This document shows positions 1 through 7,629 of a DNA stretch of 42,237 bases, one piece after another (the stretch's first letter is position 1; every line of letters starts with the position of its first letter). Both the position numbers and the translations under genes were made by a program. The stretch is from an uncultured Saprospiraceae bacterium (GTDB taxonomy: Bacteria; Bacteroidota; Bacteroidia; Chitinophagales; Saprospiraceae): positions 1-42,237 of the forward strand of contig CALDTZ010000079.1 in assembly GCA_937924805.1 (NCBI GenBank), written 5' to 3'. Under the pieces are notes generated by a model. It was not told the DNA's origin. It was given only the letters and a program-made list of their open reading frames with translations, and did not search any database.

Positions 1-678
1 GCTTAACCAAAATAAAAGAGGGATAACTAGCATAGCAGGAAGTAAGTTGATGATATTAATTTTCTTAATTTCTAAAATACTGATCCCAATTCCAAGGATT
101 AAAAGTCCACCTACAGCCGTAAGTTCATTTATTATATTTTCACCCAAGAATGGTTCTAAGTAAGAAGCGGTAAAGCCAAAAAAAGCTTGAACTATAAAAA
201 CAGGAATTACTGAGAAAGCAACACCCCAACCAAAAGCTGCAGCTAGTGCCAATGATGTAAAACCATCCATCATCGCTTTCGTTAAAATCACGGTCATATC
301 TCCTTGTAATGCTTCATTCATCGGTCCAATAATAGCCATTGAACCAATACTAAAAATCATGGATGCCATAACGAGACCTTCTGTAAATTTTGGATTGGCA
401 TTTTTAAGTTTACGCTTAATATAAGTACCAAAATATTCAGTTCTTTTTTCAAGTATTAGTAATTCACCAATAATGCCACCTATGATGAGAGAAAGTAAAA
501 TTAGCAGGTAATTATTATCGGTTTTAAAAGCAAAAGTAATACCTAAGAAAATTGAAAAAAGACCTAGCGCTTGGAAAATGATAACATTTATACGCTCAGG
601 AATCCCTTTTTTAAGCAAAACACCAATACAGCTCCCTAAGAGAATGGTTCCTACATTTATAATGGTTCCTGTGATCAT
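1..678 (-). CDS. DUF554 family membrane protein (C-terminus cut by window edge)
   Basis: Reading the minus strand from an ATG at 676-678 gives 226 codons open to base 1. The product begins MITGTIINVGTILLGSCIGV and is strongly hydrophobic, with about six to seven predicted membrane segments. The pattern of an early GTIxN, a KRLK-type cytoplasmic loop near residues 80-95, and a central segment with GSMAIIGPMNEALQGD is typical of the DUF554 (YdfK/YqgA-like) family, whose members are about 230 residues, so only a few residues are missing. Function in the family is unknown; a transport or channel role is often assumed. It is divergent from the gene at 895. Confidence 0.85.
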   Translation of the reverse strand, partial: MITGTIINVGTILLGSCIGVLLKKGIPERINVIIFQALGLFSIFLGITFAFKTDNNYLLILLSLIIGGIIGELLILEKRTEYFGTYIKRKLKNANPKFTEGLVMASMIFSIGSMAIIGPMNEALQGDMTVILTKAMMDGFTSLALAAAFGWGVAFSVIPVFIVQAFFGFTASYLEPFLGENIINELTAVGGLLILGIGISILEIKKINIINLLPAMLVIPLLFWLS

Positions 679-894
679 ATTAATTTGTGTTTAATGTTTA
701 TACGAAGCTATACAATAGAAAGGGAAAATATGCCTTGTATGAAAATTGATATTTTTTTTAATTTTAACTTACTGAATGTCAAGATGTTATGTTTGTTTAA
801 AAATATTTTTTAATTTTTTTGCATCACTTTAATACACACTCGTGTATATACTTTCAAAATCAGTAATCAAAATCAAAAAACAAAAACATTAATT

Positions 895-1290
895 ATGAGA
901 AACGTAAGTATTTTATTCGGAATTATGACATTGATAATTTTTAGTTCATGTGGAAAAAAGGAAATTTCTGAAGAATGGAGCATGGTTCAAATTAATCATG
1001 GGTTATCCAATCAAACTACGCAAATACCAGTTGGAGAAATAATATGGAATTTTAACGAAACGTATAATGAATTAGTCATAGAAAACAGTATTGGAGCATC
1101 TACGCTTGTTTCTGGTGATTATATGTTTAGTCTTCGCAAAGAGCTAATGGAGCCAGGAAATCCCAATGTAGAATATAGTTTTATTTACATTGATGACGTG
1201 AAATTTGGTATTTATGAAGAAAATAATGATTCATTATCTATCAGTGCTGCTTTCGTTGATGGAGAGAGTTATATTTTTGTAAAGCAATAA
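895..1290 (+). CDS. Small lipoprotein, first gene of an ECF sigma cassette
   Basis: A 131-residue product with an N-terminal hydrophobic stretch ending in a lipobox (IIFSSC, Cys at about residue 19) followed by GKK, so it should be a lipidated envelope protein. The rest is acidic and beta-rich with no family I recognise; its size and strand pattern recall lipocalin-like Bacteroidota lipoproteins. It is 10 bp upstream of the next secreted protein and is probably co-transcribed with the sigma factor at 1786. It may be a sensor accessory or a target of the system; this is inference from position only. Confidence 0.8.
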   Translation: MRNVSILFGIMTLIIFSSCGKKEISEEWSMVQINHGLSNQTTQIPVGEIIWNFNETYNELVIENSIGASTLVSGDYMFSLRKELMEPGNPNVEYSFIYIDDVKFGIYEENNDSLSISAAFVDGESYIFVKQ

Positions 1291-1300
1291 ATTAATCAGT

Positions 1301-1771
1301 ATGAATCGTCTAATAAAGAGTCTATTTTTTATAGGTATTTGTATTTTTAATATTCAAGCACAAGAAAAATTCAACTATAATTATCCAATCGATAATTGTT
1401 TAATTGATGGAAGTGGTTATCCAATTGAAACCTTTACAAAAGTTAGTGATCCTGCTGTATTTGATTTTAATCAAACGATAATACTTATACAAGATCAATT
1501 ATTGGAAAAGAAATTGTGGGTAGATAGTAATGAATTTTTAATTAATGCGGTCATTAATACTACAGGAGATATTTGCATTCATAAAATAAGTTCTGTAAAT
1601 CCAATGGTATTATATGCCGATATGATTATTCATTCATTGGAGATCTATAATTTTCCAATTAGTTATCATATGAAAATACCTATTCATTTCAAGGTAGATA
1701 TTATTTTTACAATAAAGGATAATAAAATTAAAGCAAAACTTTTGCCTAGCAAATTGCCTTGGGAGAAATAA
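1301..1771 (+). CDS. Secreted hypothetical protein in the ECF sigma cassette
   Basis: A 156-residue product with a clear Sec signal peptide (MNRLIKSLFFIGICIFNIQA, cleavage expected near AQA/QEK). The mature part is about 135 residues. Its final third, with alternating hydrophobic strands (IPIHFKVDIIFTI), is loosely reminiscent of TonB C-terminal folds, but I cannot assign it. It lies 10 bp after the lipoprotein gene and 14 bp before the sigma factor gene, so one operon is likely. A periplasmic partner of the anti-sigma-like protein is possible but unproven. Confidence 0.75.
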   Translation: MNRLIKSLFFIGICIFNIQAQEKFNYNYPIDNCLIDGSGYPIETFTKVSDPAVFDFNQTIILIQDQLLEKKLWVDSNEFLINAVINTTGDICIHKISSVNPMVLYADMIIHSLEIYNFPISYHMKIPIHFKVDIIFTIKDNKIKAKLLPSKLPWEK

Positions 1772-1785
1772 TGAGTTACTAATTC

Positions 1786-2343
1786 ATGCAACAAATAAGT
1801 GAAAAGGATATTAAACTATGTATACAGGGAAATCGCTCCGCTCAGGAGCGTTTTTTCTCAAATTCATGTGGGTATATTCATGGAGTAGCAATGAGATATA
1901 TTTCCGATTTTCGTGATAAAGAAGAAGTAATTCAAGATTCTTATGTGAAAATTTTTGAAAGCCTTCAAACATTTGATAGAACCAAAGCTTCACTTAAGAC
2001 TTGGATGACTAAAATTACCGTTAATACGTGCCTAAATAAAGTACGAAAAAAGAAGATGTTAACTTCAGATATAGAGCATGTTGCTCATATTTCTTCTTTT
2101 AATCATTTAGGAAATAATGCTGTTGAAAAACTGGACGTTGAAGATCTATTGTCAATTATAAACAGTCTACCAAATCCTCAAAAGCAAATATTTAATATGT
2201 ATGAAATTGAAGGGTATAATCACAATGAGATAGGAAAGCTATTAGACATTGCACCTGCAACTTCAAGATCCTATCTATCTAGAGTAAAATTGAAATTACA
2301 AGAGAAAATTAATTCACTTCATCTTATCTATCTATTATTTTGA
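1786..2343 (+). CDS. ECF-type RNA polymerase sigma factor
   Basis: A 185-residue protein with the two domains of extracytoplasmic-function sigma factors. Region 2 spans about residues 22-90 and includes DKEEVIQDSYVKIFESLQTF and a KTWMTKITVN segment. Region 4 spans about residues 125-178, where LPNPQKQIFNMYEIEGYNHNEI is followed by the DNA-binding helix around APATSRSYLSRVK. It should direct RNA polymerase to a stress or envelope regulon and be held inactive by the product of the next gene. Its stop overlaps the next start by 4 bp (TTGA), implying translational coupling. A terminator-like hairpin lies inside its first 24 codons, described separately. Confidence 0.9.
   Translation: MQQISEKDIKLCIQGNRSAQERFFSNSCGYIHGVAMRYISDFRDKEEVIQDSYVKIFESLQTFDRTKASLKTWMTKITVNTCLNKVRKKKMLTSDIEHVAHISSFNHLGNNAVEKLDVEDLLSIINSLPNPQKQIFNMYEIEGYNHNEIGKLLDIAPATSRSYLSRVKLKLQEKINSLHLIYLLF
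1834..1856 (+). terminator. Terminator-like hairpin inside the ECF sigma coding sequence
   Basis: Bases 1834-1839 (CGCTCC) and 1845-1850 (GGAGCG) form a perfect 6-bp GC-rich stem around a 5-nt loop, followed directly by six T residues (1851-1856). This has the layout of an intrinsic terminator, but it lies in codons about 17-24 of the sigma gene. It stands out against very AT-rich surroundings. Whether it acts is unknown; coding constraint could explain part of it. Confidence 0.45.
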
Positions 2344-3740
2344 GAAAAGAAAACGAAATACAAGATAAATTTTCGAACATCAAATTTCCGTATGATGAAT
2401 CTAAAATGTTTACTCAAATTCAAGAAAAATTAAAAAAACGCAAACGCCGAAGACTTTTTTTATGGTTGATTGGGGGTAGTGGTATTTTGCTACTAATTAT
2501 GGGGTTTTTCTTTGTTTGTAATAATTTCTCGAACGATAAGAACGTAAGCCATAATGCGGTAAAGGATACTACGGGTAATTTTCACGTTGAAATAATGAAT
2601 GATAGTATTAAATCAAGAGAGGAATCGGACAATCTCCTTATCAAGAAAAAATCGTCTTTTATTGGCCAAATGGAATTAGAGGAGAAAACGCCAAATGAAA
2701 ACATTAAACTGGAAACTAATAACATTGATTTTGATCAGTCAATTTCAAATGAATTAAATATAAATCAAAGAGTTGATGGCTTACCTCAAGTTTCTGAATT
2801 AACATTAGAAAATAGGAAAGGGGTAGTTGATCAATTGATTTTATTGGAGAATATTGAAAGGAATCACAATTTAATTGGAGGAGAAAATGATGGTAATAAT
2901 GCAAGGATAAATTTAAACAATCAAAACCTCAATAATAAGGAAGTAGAAAATAATCTGTGGAAAGAAAGAAGTATCGGATCTTTAAATTTGAATATACTTG
3001 ATTCATTTGAGATGTTTAAATTACATAATCCGCAATTATTTCTTCTATTTGAAAGAAATGTGATGAAACCTAATTTCAAAATCGTACTTCCTATAAAAAA
3101 CGATCAACTGTTAAGAAAAAGAATTCCGATAACATTAGGATTAAAGTTATTGGCTGGAATTCCTAAAACTAATATAGAATACCCTCTGAAACAGGGGCTG
3201 AATGAAATAATACTGAGTGATGACTTTATCAATGATGAAAGATTAGTTGGCTTTGATTTGGCAGTCACGATTCCATTTCAAAATTTTTTCCAAACTAAAA
3301 TTGGGTATAATTTCATTGTTCATAATTATAATTTTAATTATTTAAATATTGACCCAATGGAATTGCCAGTAAAATATGAAAATAGAAATACGCATAAGTA
3401 CTCTAATTTTTATTTGTCTGTCATGAAGGAATTAAATTGGAAAGATTGGAGTCTAATACCTGAGCTTGGTTTTAGTCAGAATGTATCAACTACCCTAGAA
3501 GGAGTATTTGTGAATGAAAGCATGAACGTTTTAGATATCAATGAAATTATTGTACTTAAAAAGTATACAAACAATTTTTTTGCTGGCCTACATTTTAGCC
3601 GTCATTTGAATCGAGTTCAGTCAATTCAATTAGGAATCAATCATCAGTTTGGTCAGACGATAAATAAAAACCAACCTTTTAGTTGGAGCTTTTCTACTAC
3701 TTTTTTATCCTTAGGATATAGATATAGATTCAGTGATTAG
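2340..3740 (+). CDS. Anti-sigma-like single-pass protein with C-terminal outer-membrane-barrel-like domain
   Basis: A 466-residue protein starting at a TTG that overlaps the sigma factor stop (TTGA); an internal ATG at 2406 is an alternative. Residues 1-38 are charged and would be cytoplasmic, ending in KKRKRRR. Residues 39-61 form one membrane helix. Residues 62-225 are a polar Asn/Glu/Lys-rich linker. Residues about 235-466 have the alternating, aromatic-rich strand pattern of Bacteroidota outer-membrane beta-barrel proteins and end in an aromatic YRYRFSD tail. Position immediately after an ECF sigma gene suggests an anti-sigma role, although no canonical anti-sigma motif is recognisable. 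If both membrane parts are real it would bridge the two membranes. Confidence 0.75.
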   Translation: MRKENEIQDKFSNIKFPYDESKMFTQIQEKLKKRKRRRLFLWLIGGSGILLLIMGFFFVCNNFSNDKNVSHNAVKDTTGNFHVEIMNDSIKSREESDNLLIKKKSSFIGQMELEEKTPNENIKLETNNIDFDQSISNELNINQRVDGLPQVSELTLENRKGVVDQLILLENIERNHNLIGGENDGNNARINLNNQNLNNKEVENNLWKERSIGSLNLNILDSFEMFKLHNPQLFLLFERNVMKPNFKIVLPIKNDQLLRKRIPITLGLKLLAGIPKTNIEYPLKQGLNEIILSDDFINDERLVGFDLAVTIPFQNFFQTKIGYNFIVHNYNFNYLNIDPMELPVKYENRNTHKYSNFYLSVMKELNWKDWSLIPELGFSQNVSTTLEGVFVNESMNVLDINEIIVLKKYTNNFFAGLHFSRHLNRVQSIQLGINHQFGQTINKNQPFSWSFSTTFLSLGYRYRFSD

Positions 3741-3758
3741 TCTGGATAAAATTTCCGT

Positions 3759-3766
3759 TACTTTTG
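3759..3766 (+). promoter_or_regulatory. Candidate -7 box for the PhnA-like gene
   Basis: TACTTTTG matches the Bacteroidota consensus TAnnTTTG exactly and lies 24 bp upstream of the ATG at 3791, giving an expected start site near 3773. No clear -33 TTG is present at the usual spacing. Confidence 0.45.
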
Positions 3767-3790
3767 TAGTTCATAAAATTTTACAATTAA

Positions 3791-4345
3791 ATGTCAAATT
3801 TGTCAAATCGATCGAGAGGTCATTGTGAACTTTGTAGCAAGAATTTAAGTAGCGACGAATATTTAGTTCCACCAAAGCAAGTGGATGAATTGGCTAACAT
3901 GGTTGCAGTATGTTCAACTTGTTTAGCAGGAATTATTGAAGGGACTGAAGATGAGTCAAATCATTGGCGATGCCTTGGTGACAGCATGTGGAGTGAGGTA
4001 AGTGCCGTTAAAGTTGTATCCTATCGAATACTCAAGCGACTTGAAAACCAAGAATGGGCTGAAGATTTGCTTAATATGATATATTTGGATGAAAAAGAGC
4101 AAGAGTGGGCAGATCAAGTGTCCGGCGAAAAAATAGTGCACAAAGACAGTAATGGAAATATTCTTCAGAATGGAGATTCTGTCGTTTTAATCAAAGATCT
4201 AAATGTGAAAGGTGCCAACTTTATAGCTAAGAGAGGGACTGCTGTCCGACGAATATCATTGGTTCATGACAATGCGGAACACATCGAAGGTAAGGTTAAT
4301 ACACAACATATTGTGATCCTAACAAAGTTTGTAAAAAAGACATAA
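3791..4345 (+). CDS. phnA: PhnA-like zinc-ribbon protein
   Basis: A 184-residue protein with an N-terminal zinc ribbon (Cys12, Cys15, Cys41, Cys44), a middle segment (NHWRCLGDSMWSEVSAVKVV), and a C-terminal PhnA/YjdM domain (about residues 115-184) with the conserved stretches GDSVVLIKDLNVKGA, AKRGTAVRRISLV and HIEGKVNTQHIVILTKFVKK. The length and arrangement match the longer PhnA proteins of Bacteroidota. Despite its historical name, the family has no proven role in phosphonate use here, and no phn genes are nearby. The gene stands alone behind its own promoter-like box. Confidence 0.88.
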   Translation: MSNLSNRSRGHCELCSKNLSSDEYLVPPKQVDELANMVAVCSTCLAGIIEGTEDESNHWRCLGDSMWSEVSAVKVVSYRILKRLENQEWAEDLLNMIYLDEKEQEWADQVSGEKIVHKDSNGNILQNGDSVVLIKDLNVKGANFIAKRGTAVRRISLVHDNAEHIEGKVNTQHIVILTKFVKKT

Positions 4346-4400
4346 ATACACGCTTTATATTATTCAATATATTAGTAATTAAGGAGATATGTATTCATAT

Positions 4401-4434
4401 TTTCTGCATAACTAGTTTATAATATGTACCTTTG
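4401..4434 (+). promoter_or_regulatory. Candidate promoter of the DEAD-box helicase gene
   Basis: An exact -7 box TACCTTTG (4427-4434) has a TTTCTG element at 4401-4406, 20 bp upstream. The predicted start near 4440 leaves a leader of almost 90 nt before the ATG at 4528, which is common for cold-inducible RNA helicase genes. Confidence 0.55.
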
Positions 4435-4527
4435 TGCCATTACACGTCTAACCCCAAAATAGACGCATTTTAAAATTAGTAGCTACAACAATAAAAGTAT
4501 GTTAGTAGTAAGAGAAAAAAGAGTTGA

Positions 4528-6024
4528 ATGAATTTTGAAAAATTAGAAATTATAGAGCCTATTCTAAGAGCTCTAAAAACAAAGGGTTACTCAGAGCCTA
4601 CACCCATCCAAGCAAAGGCAATTCCAGAAGTATTAAAAAGAAGAGATGTATTAGGATGTGCACAAACAGGCACAGGGAAAACAGCAGCATTTTCAATACC
4701 CATTATACAAATAATACACAATAAGGAAGGTAATAAAGGCGGTAAACCCGTCATGAGAGCATTGATTGTTACACCTACTAGAGAGCTTGCTATACAGATT
4801 GGTGAAAACATAGAAGATTATGCAAAGCACACATCGATCAAACATACCGTTATATTTGGTGGTGTTTCACAAGGAAGGCAAGTAGATGCATTGCGTCGTG
4901 GTGTTCATATTTTAGTATGTACTCCAGGAAGGCTTCTTGATTTAATTAACCAACGAGTTATGTCGTTGGATACTATTAAGTTATTCGTCTTAGATGAAGC
5001 CGATCGAATGTTAGATATGGGTTTTATCCATGACATTAAGAAAATGTTGAAAATGCTACCTGTAGAAAGGCAGTCATTATTCTTTTCAGCTACAATGCCT
5101 GATAATATTGTAAAACTATCAAGTACGATCTTAAAAGATCCTGTCCAAGTAGAGGTCTCTCCTGTATCTTCTACGGCTGAAAAAGTTGAGCAACATATTT
5201 ATTATACGAATAGAACTTCGAAATTTAGTTTGCTCTTAGATATTTTGGATAAAAAAAATATCCAACAAGCATTAATCTTTTCAAGGACAAAGCACGGTGC
5301 TGATCGGATTGCTAGGAACTTAGTAAAGAAGAATATCAAAGCTTCTGCAATACACGGCGACAAGGCGCAAAATCAACGTCAAAGAGCATTAAAGCAATTT
5401 AAGGACGGAGCATTACGTGTATTAGTAGCAACAGATATTGCCGCACGTGGAATTGATATTGATAAATTGGAGTATGTTATTAATTATGAAATTCCGAACA
5501 TGCCAGAAACATACGTTCATAGAATCGGACGTACTGGTAGAGCTGGAGAAGCAGGATTGGCAATTTCAATTTCAGAGCCTGAAGAGAATGCGGATGTTAG
5601 AGGAATAGAAAAGTTGACAGGAAAAAAGATCACGATTATTAAAGATCATGATTTTCCTCAGACAGATAAGCCTATGACGGATGCAGAAAAGAAAGAATGG
5701 AATAAGGAAAAGCAACGTCGAAAGCAGGAGTTTTTTGCAAATAGAAAAGCTGCAAAACAAAATAAAGAACAAAAAGGAGGAAGAAGTAAGCAAAAATCTA
5801 GAACGGACAAAAAACAAAATACAAACAAAAGTTCGGATGATAGAAATCGAAGAGAGGATCGTAAAGGAGATAATGCTAATGCAGATCGTAAACATAGCAG
5901 GCCTGATTCAAATAAATCTTCTTCATTTAAACCGAAGAAGAAATCGAATTATAAAGGATCAAAACCTGCCAAAGCAATGCCTTCTTCGTTAAAGAATAAA
6001 TACATGTGGCCATTAGAAAAATAA
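4528..6024 (+). CDS. rhlE: DEAD-box RNA helicase, RhlE type
   Basis: A 498-residue ATP-dependent RNA helicase. Visible motifs in order are: Q motif (GYSEPTPIQ, residues 20-28), Walker A AQTGTGKT (45-52), PTRELA, TPGR, DEAD (156-159), SAT, ARGIDI and HRIGRTGR. The last 110 residues are a Lys/Arg/Asn/Ser-rich low-complexity tail of the kind RhlE/DeaD helicases use for nonspecific RNA contact. Likely roles are ribosome assembly or RNA turnover, especially in the cold. It is followed within 25 bp by a strong terminator, so it ends its transcript. Confidence 0.93.
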   Translation: MNFEKLEIIEPILRALKTKGYSEPTPIQAKAIPEVLKRRDVLGCAQTGTGKTAAFSIPIIQIIHNKEGNKGGKPVMRALIVTPTRELAIQIGENIEDYAKHTSIKHTVIFGGVSQGRQVDALRRGVHILVCTPGRLLDLINQRVMSLDTIKLFVLDEADRMLDMGFIHDIKKMLKMLPVERQSLFFSATMPDNIVKLSSTILKDPVQVEVSPVSSTAEKVEQHIYYTNRTSKFSLLLDILDKKNIQQALIFSRTKHGADRIARNLVKKNIKASAIHGDKAQNQRQRALKQFKDGALRVLVATDIAARGIDIDKLEYVINYEIPNMPETYVHRIGRTGRAGEAGLAISISEPEENADVRGIEKLTGKKITIIKDHDFPQTDKPMTDAEKKEWNKEKQRRKQEFFANRKAAKQNKEQKGGRSKQKSRTDKKQNTNKSSDDRNRREDRKGDNANADRKHSRPDSNKSSSFKPKKKSNYKGSKPAKAMPSSLKNKYMWPLEK

Positions 6025-6044
6025 TGAATTCCATTTGGATTAGG

Positions 6045-6080
6045 AAAAGGTCTATTCTTTTTGAATAGGCCTTTTTTTTT
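6045..6080 (+). terminator. Rho-independent terminator of the helicase gene
   Basis: A 9-bp stem (6049-6057 with 6063-6071, one G-U pair) with a T5 loop is followed by nine T residues (6072-6080). The flanking A-run at 6045-6048 extends the stem. It lies 21 bp after the rhlE stop. Confidence 0.88.
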
Positions 6081-6201
6081 GGCAAAAATATGGAGTGAGA
6101 AAAAAATGGTGGATACTATTGAATAGCATACATGGATAATTTCAATTTTGAGGCTACAATTCGACGGAAATGAAAGTGATCCCAAGCATTTGTAAATACA
6201 T

Positions 6202-6241
6202 AAAAAAAGCCCGTACAATATTCGTTGTACGGGCTTTTTTT
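6202..6241. terminator. Bidirectional intrinsic terminator
   Basis: A perfect 10-bp stem, GCCCGTACAA (6209-6218) with TTGTACGGGC (6225-6234), around a 6-nt loop, flanked by seven A residues on the left and seven T residues on the right. It can terminate in either direction and sits 16 bp beyond the minus-strand thioredoxin gene ending at 6257. Confidence 0.9.
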
Positions 6242-6256
6242 ATGTAAGGATAGGAC

Positions 6257-6760
6257 TTATCCTTTTTTTGCTTTTCTTCTTTTTAAATGGGGCGTAAATG
6301 CACTAATAAATTCAGTAGGCGTTTTTGCGTACCCTGATTTACCCCAGCTACCAATATCGTAGTTGCCAGTATCATCAATATTAACATCAAATAACCAAAC
6401 TGATGGATACCCTCTAATCGAAAATGCTTGTTGCAGTTTTGCATTTTGTGCTTTTAGATCCGCAGGAAGTGATTTTCTTCTTGGATAATCTAATTCTAGA
6501 AGGACTACATTTTTATCCGCCCATTTTTTGAATTCTTCTTTAACGAATACATCTCTTGTTAGTTTTTTGCACCATCCACACCAATCACTACCAGTAAAAT
6601 TTGCTAAGATTGGTTTACCTGTTTGTTCAGATATTTTTTGTGCTTCTTCAAGATTTACGATCCATCCTTCGTTCTCAGCTTTATGTTCTTGAGCATTTAG
6701 GGCTAAACTTGACGTAAAAACAAGAACGAATACTGATAATAAATTAATGATTGCTTTCAT
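6257..6760 (-). CDS. Secreted thioredoxin-family protein (paralog 1)
   Basis: A 167-residue protein with a signal peptide (about residues 1-23, ending LALNAQ) and a thioredoxin-like domain with active site WCGWC (Cys61, Cys64) inside the conserved stretch GKPILANFTGSDWCGWCKKL. The cis-Pro region is GYPSVWLFD. Expected role is periplasmic thiol-disulfide exchange of the Thioredoxin_7/DUF255-like kind. It is the second gene of a tandem pair, 34 bp after a close paralog, and ends at a strong bidirectional terminator. The C-terminus is very basic (KRRKAKKG). Confidence 0.88.
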   Translation of the reverse strand: MKAIINLLSVFVLVFTSSLALNAQEHKAENEGWIVNLEEAQKISEQTGKPILANFTGSDWCGWCKKLTRDVFVKEEFKKWADKNVVLLELDYPRRKSLPADLKAQNAKLQQAFSIRGYPSVWLFDVNIDDTGNYDIGSWGKSGYAKTPTEFISAFTPHLKRRKAKKG

Positions 6761-6794
6761 ACTTTAAATTTCGATTTTATGCTAAATGTATTTT

Positions 6795-7313
6795 TTATTC
6801 TTCTCCTTCCTTACTTCTTTTGGCAAGCATTTGATCCAATGCTCCTGTAAACTCTTTTGACGTTTTTGTGTATCCAGTTTTACCCCAAGCACTGATATTA
6901 AATTTACCATCATCATCTTTACCTAAATCAAATAACCACACGGTTGGGTAGCCACTGATTTTAAATGCTCGCTGTAGGTTTGCATTTTGCTCTTGAATTT
7001 CTCTTGGTAGTGTTTTTCTTTTTGGATAATCTAACTCTAATAAGATAACGTTTTCATCTGCCCATTCTTTAAAATCCTTTTTGACGAATACACTTTTTGT
7101 TAATCGTTTACACCATCCACACCAGTCACTTCCAGTAAAGTTTGCTAAAATTGGTTTACCTGTTTCTTGTGATAGAGCATAGGCTTCATCTACTTTTACC
7201 AACCAACCTTCATTTTCAGCAGCATACTCTTCTTGAGCCGTAACGGTTTGAAATGAACAAAATAGCAAAGCTATAAAAGTGAATAATTTTGTCGAAGCGA
7301 TTATGTTAGGCAT
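6795..7313 (-). CDS. Secreted thioredoxin-family protein (paralog 2)
   Basis: A 172-residue paralog of its downstream neighbour, with signal peptide (about residues 1-27, ending VTAQ) and WCGWC active site (Cys65, Cys68). The two share the stretches GKPILANFTGSDWCGWCK and VxLLELDYPxRK and the same C-terminal layout, so they arose by tandem duplication. It is the promoter-proximal gene. A near-consensus -7 box (AATATTTG on the minus strand, 7341-7334) and an 8-bp dyad at 7356-7379 lie upstream. Likely a periplasmic thiol reductase or redox chaperone. Confidence 0.88.
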   Translation of the reverse strand: MPNIIASTKLFTFIALLFCSFQTVTAQEEYAAENEGWLVKVDEAYALSQETGKPILANFTGSDWCGWCKRLTKSVFVKKDFKEWADENVILLELDYPKRKTLPREIQEQNANLQRAFKISGYPTVWLFDLGKDDDGKFNISAWGKTGYTKTSKEFTGALDQMLAKRSKEGEE

Positions 7314-7355
7314 ATGTTAGATATATTTTACTACAAATATTAAATAATTTATTCA

Positions 7356-7379
7356 TACACACTTCATTTTCAGTGTGTA
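7356..7379 (-). promoter_or_regulatory. Dyad over the -33 region of the thioredoxin pair
   Basis: TACACACT (7356-7363) and AGTGTGTA (7372-7379) are a perfect 8-bp inverted repeat with an 8-nt spacer. Given a -7 box at 7341-7334 on the minus strand, the dyad covers the expected -33 region, a typical operator position. The cognate regulator is not identifiable. Confidence 0.4.
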
Positions 7380-7540
7380 AAACACTACAATTATATGTCA
7401 AGTTTTGTACAGATTCCATTAATGGTATATTTTTTATGAAAACCTTAAGTTCTAAGTACCTGATTTTGTCATTTGATAGGTATTTAGTAACATATTTTGG
7501 ATACAGTTACACTCGCCAATAAAAGTAGATATTCTGATTT

Positions 7541-7629
7541 GTCTTAAGGCAGCAATGAAATATGACTCTTTTGATTTAATGATAATGATGGATGTTGCGA
7601 AATGGGCTGCTAAGACTTAGTTTTTTTTT
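7541..7629 (+). ncRNA. Candidate structured small RNA or small-peptide gene with T-tract
   Basis: GTCTTA (7541-7546) plus GCAGC (7549-7553) can pair with GCTGC TAAGAC (7606-7616), an 11-bp stem with a 2-nt bulge, followed within 5 nt by nine T residues (7621-7629). The 52-nt loop begins with an ATG (7555) opening a 21-codon frame that ends at TAG 7618-7620. The peptide is rich in Met (LMIMMDVAKW). No convincing promoter is seen. It could be a small RNA, a small ORF, or a chance structure. Confidence 0.3.

Noticed and set aside
841..860. Possible promoter (TATATACTTTC) upstream of the lipoprotein at 895
   Set aside because: Does not match TAnnTTTG, and the nearest TTG is too far away.
2716..2904. 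Minus-strand 62-codon frame within the anti-sigma-like gene
   Set aside because: Fully inside the linker of a longer, coupled plus-strand gene, with no supporting features.
5572..5992. Opposite-strand and other-frame reading frames over the helicase tail (5572-5895 minus and 5681-5992 plus)
   Set aside because: They overlap the Lys/Arg/Asn-rich tail of the DEAD-box helicase, whose low-complexity codons keep other frames open; neither has a recognisable domain.
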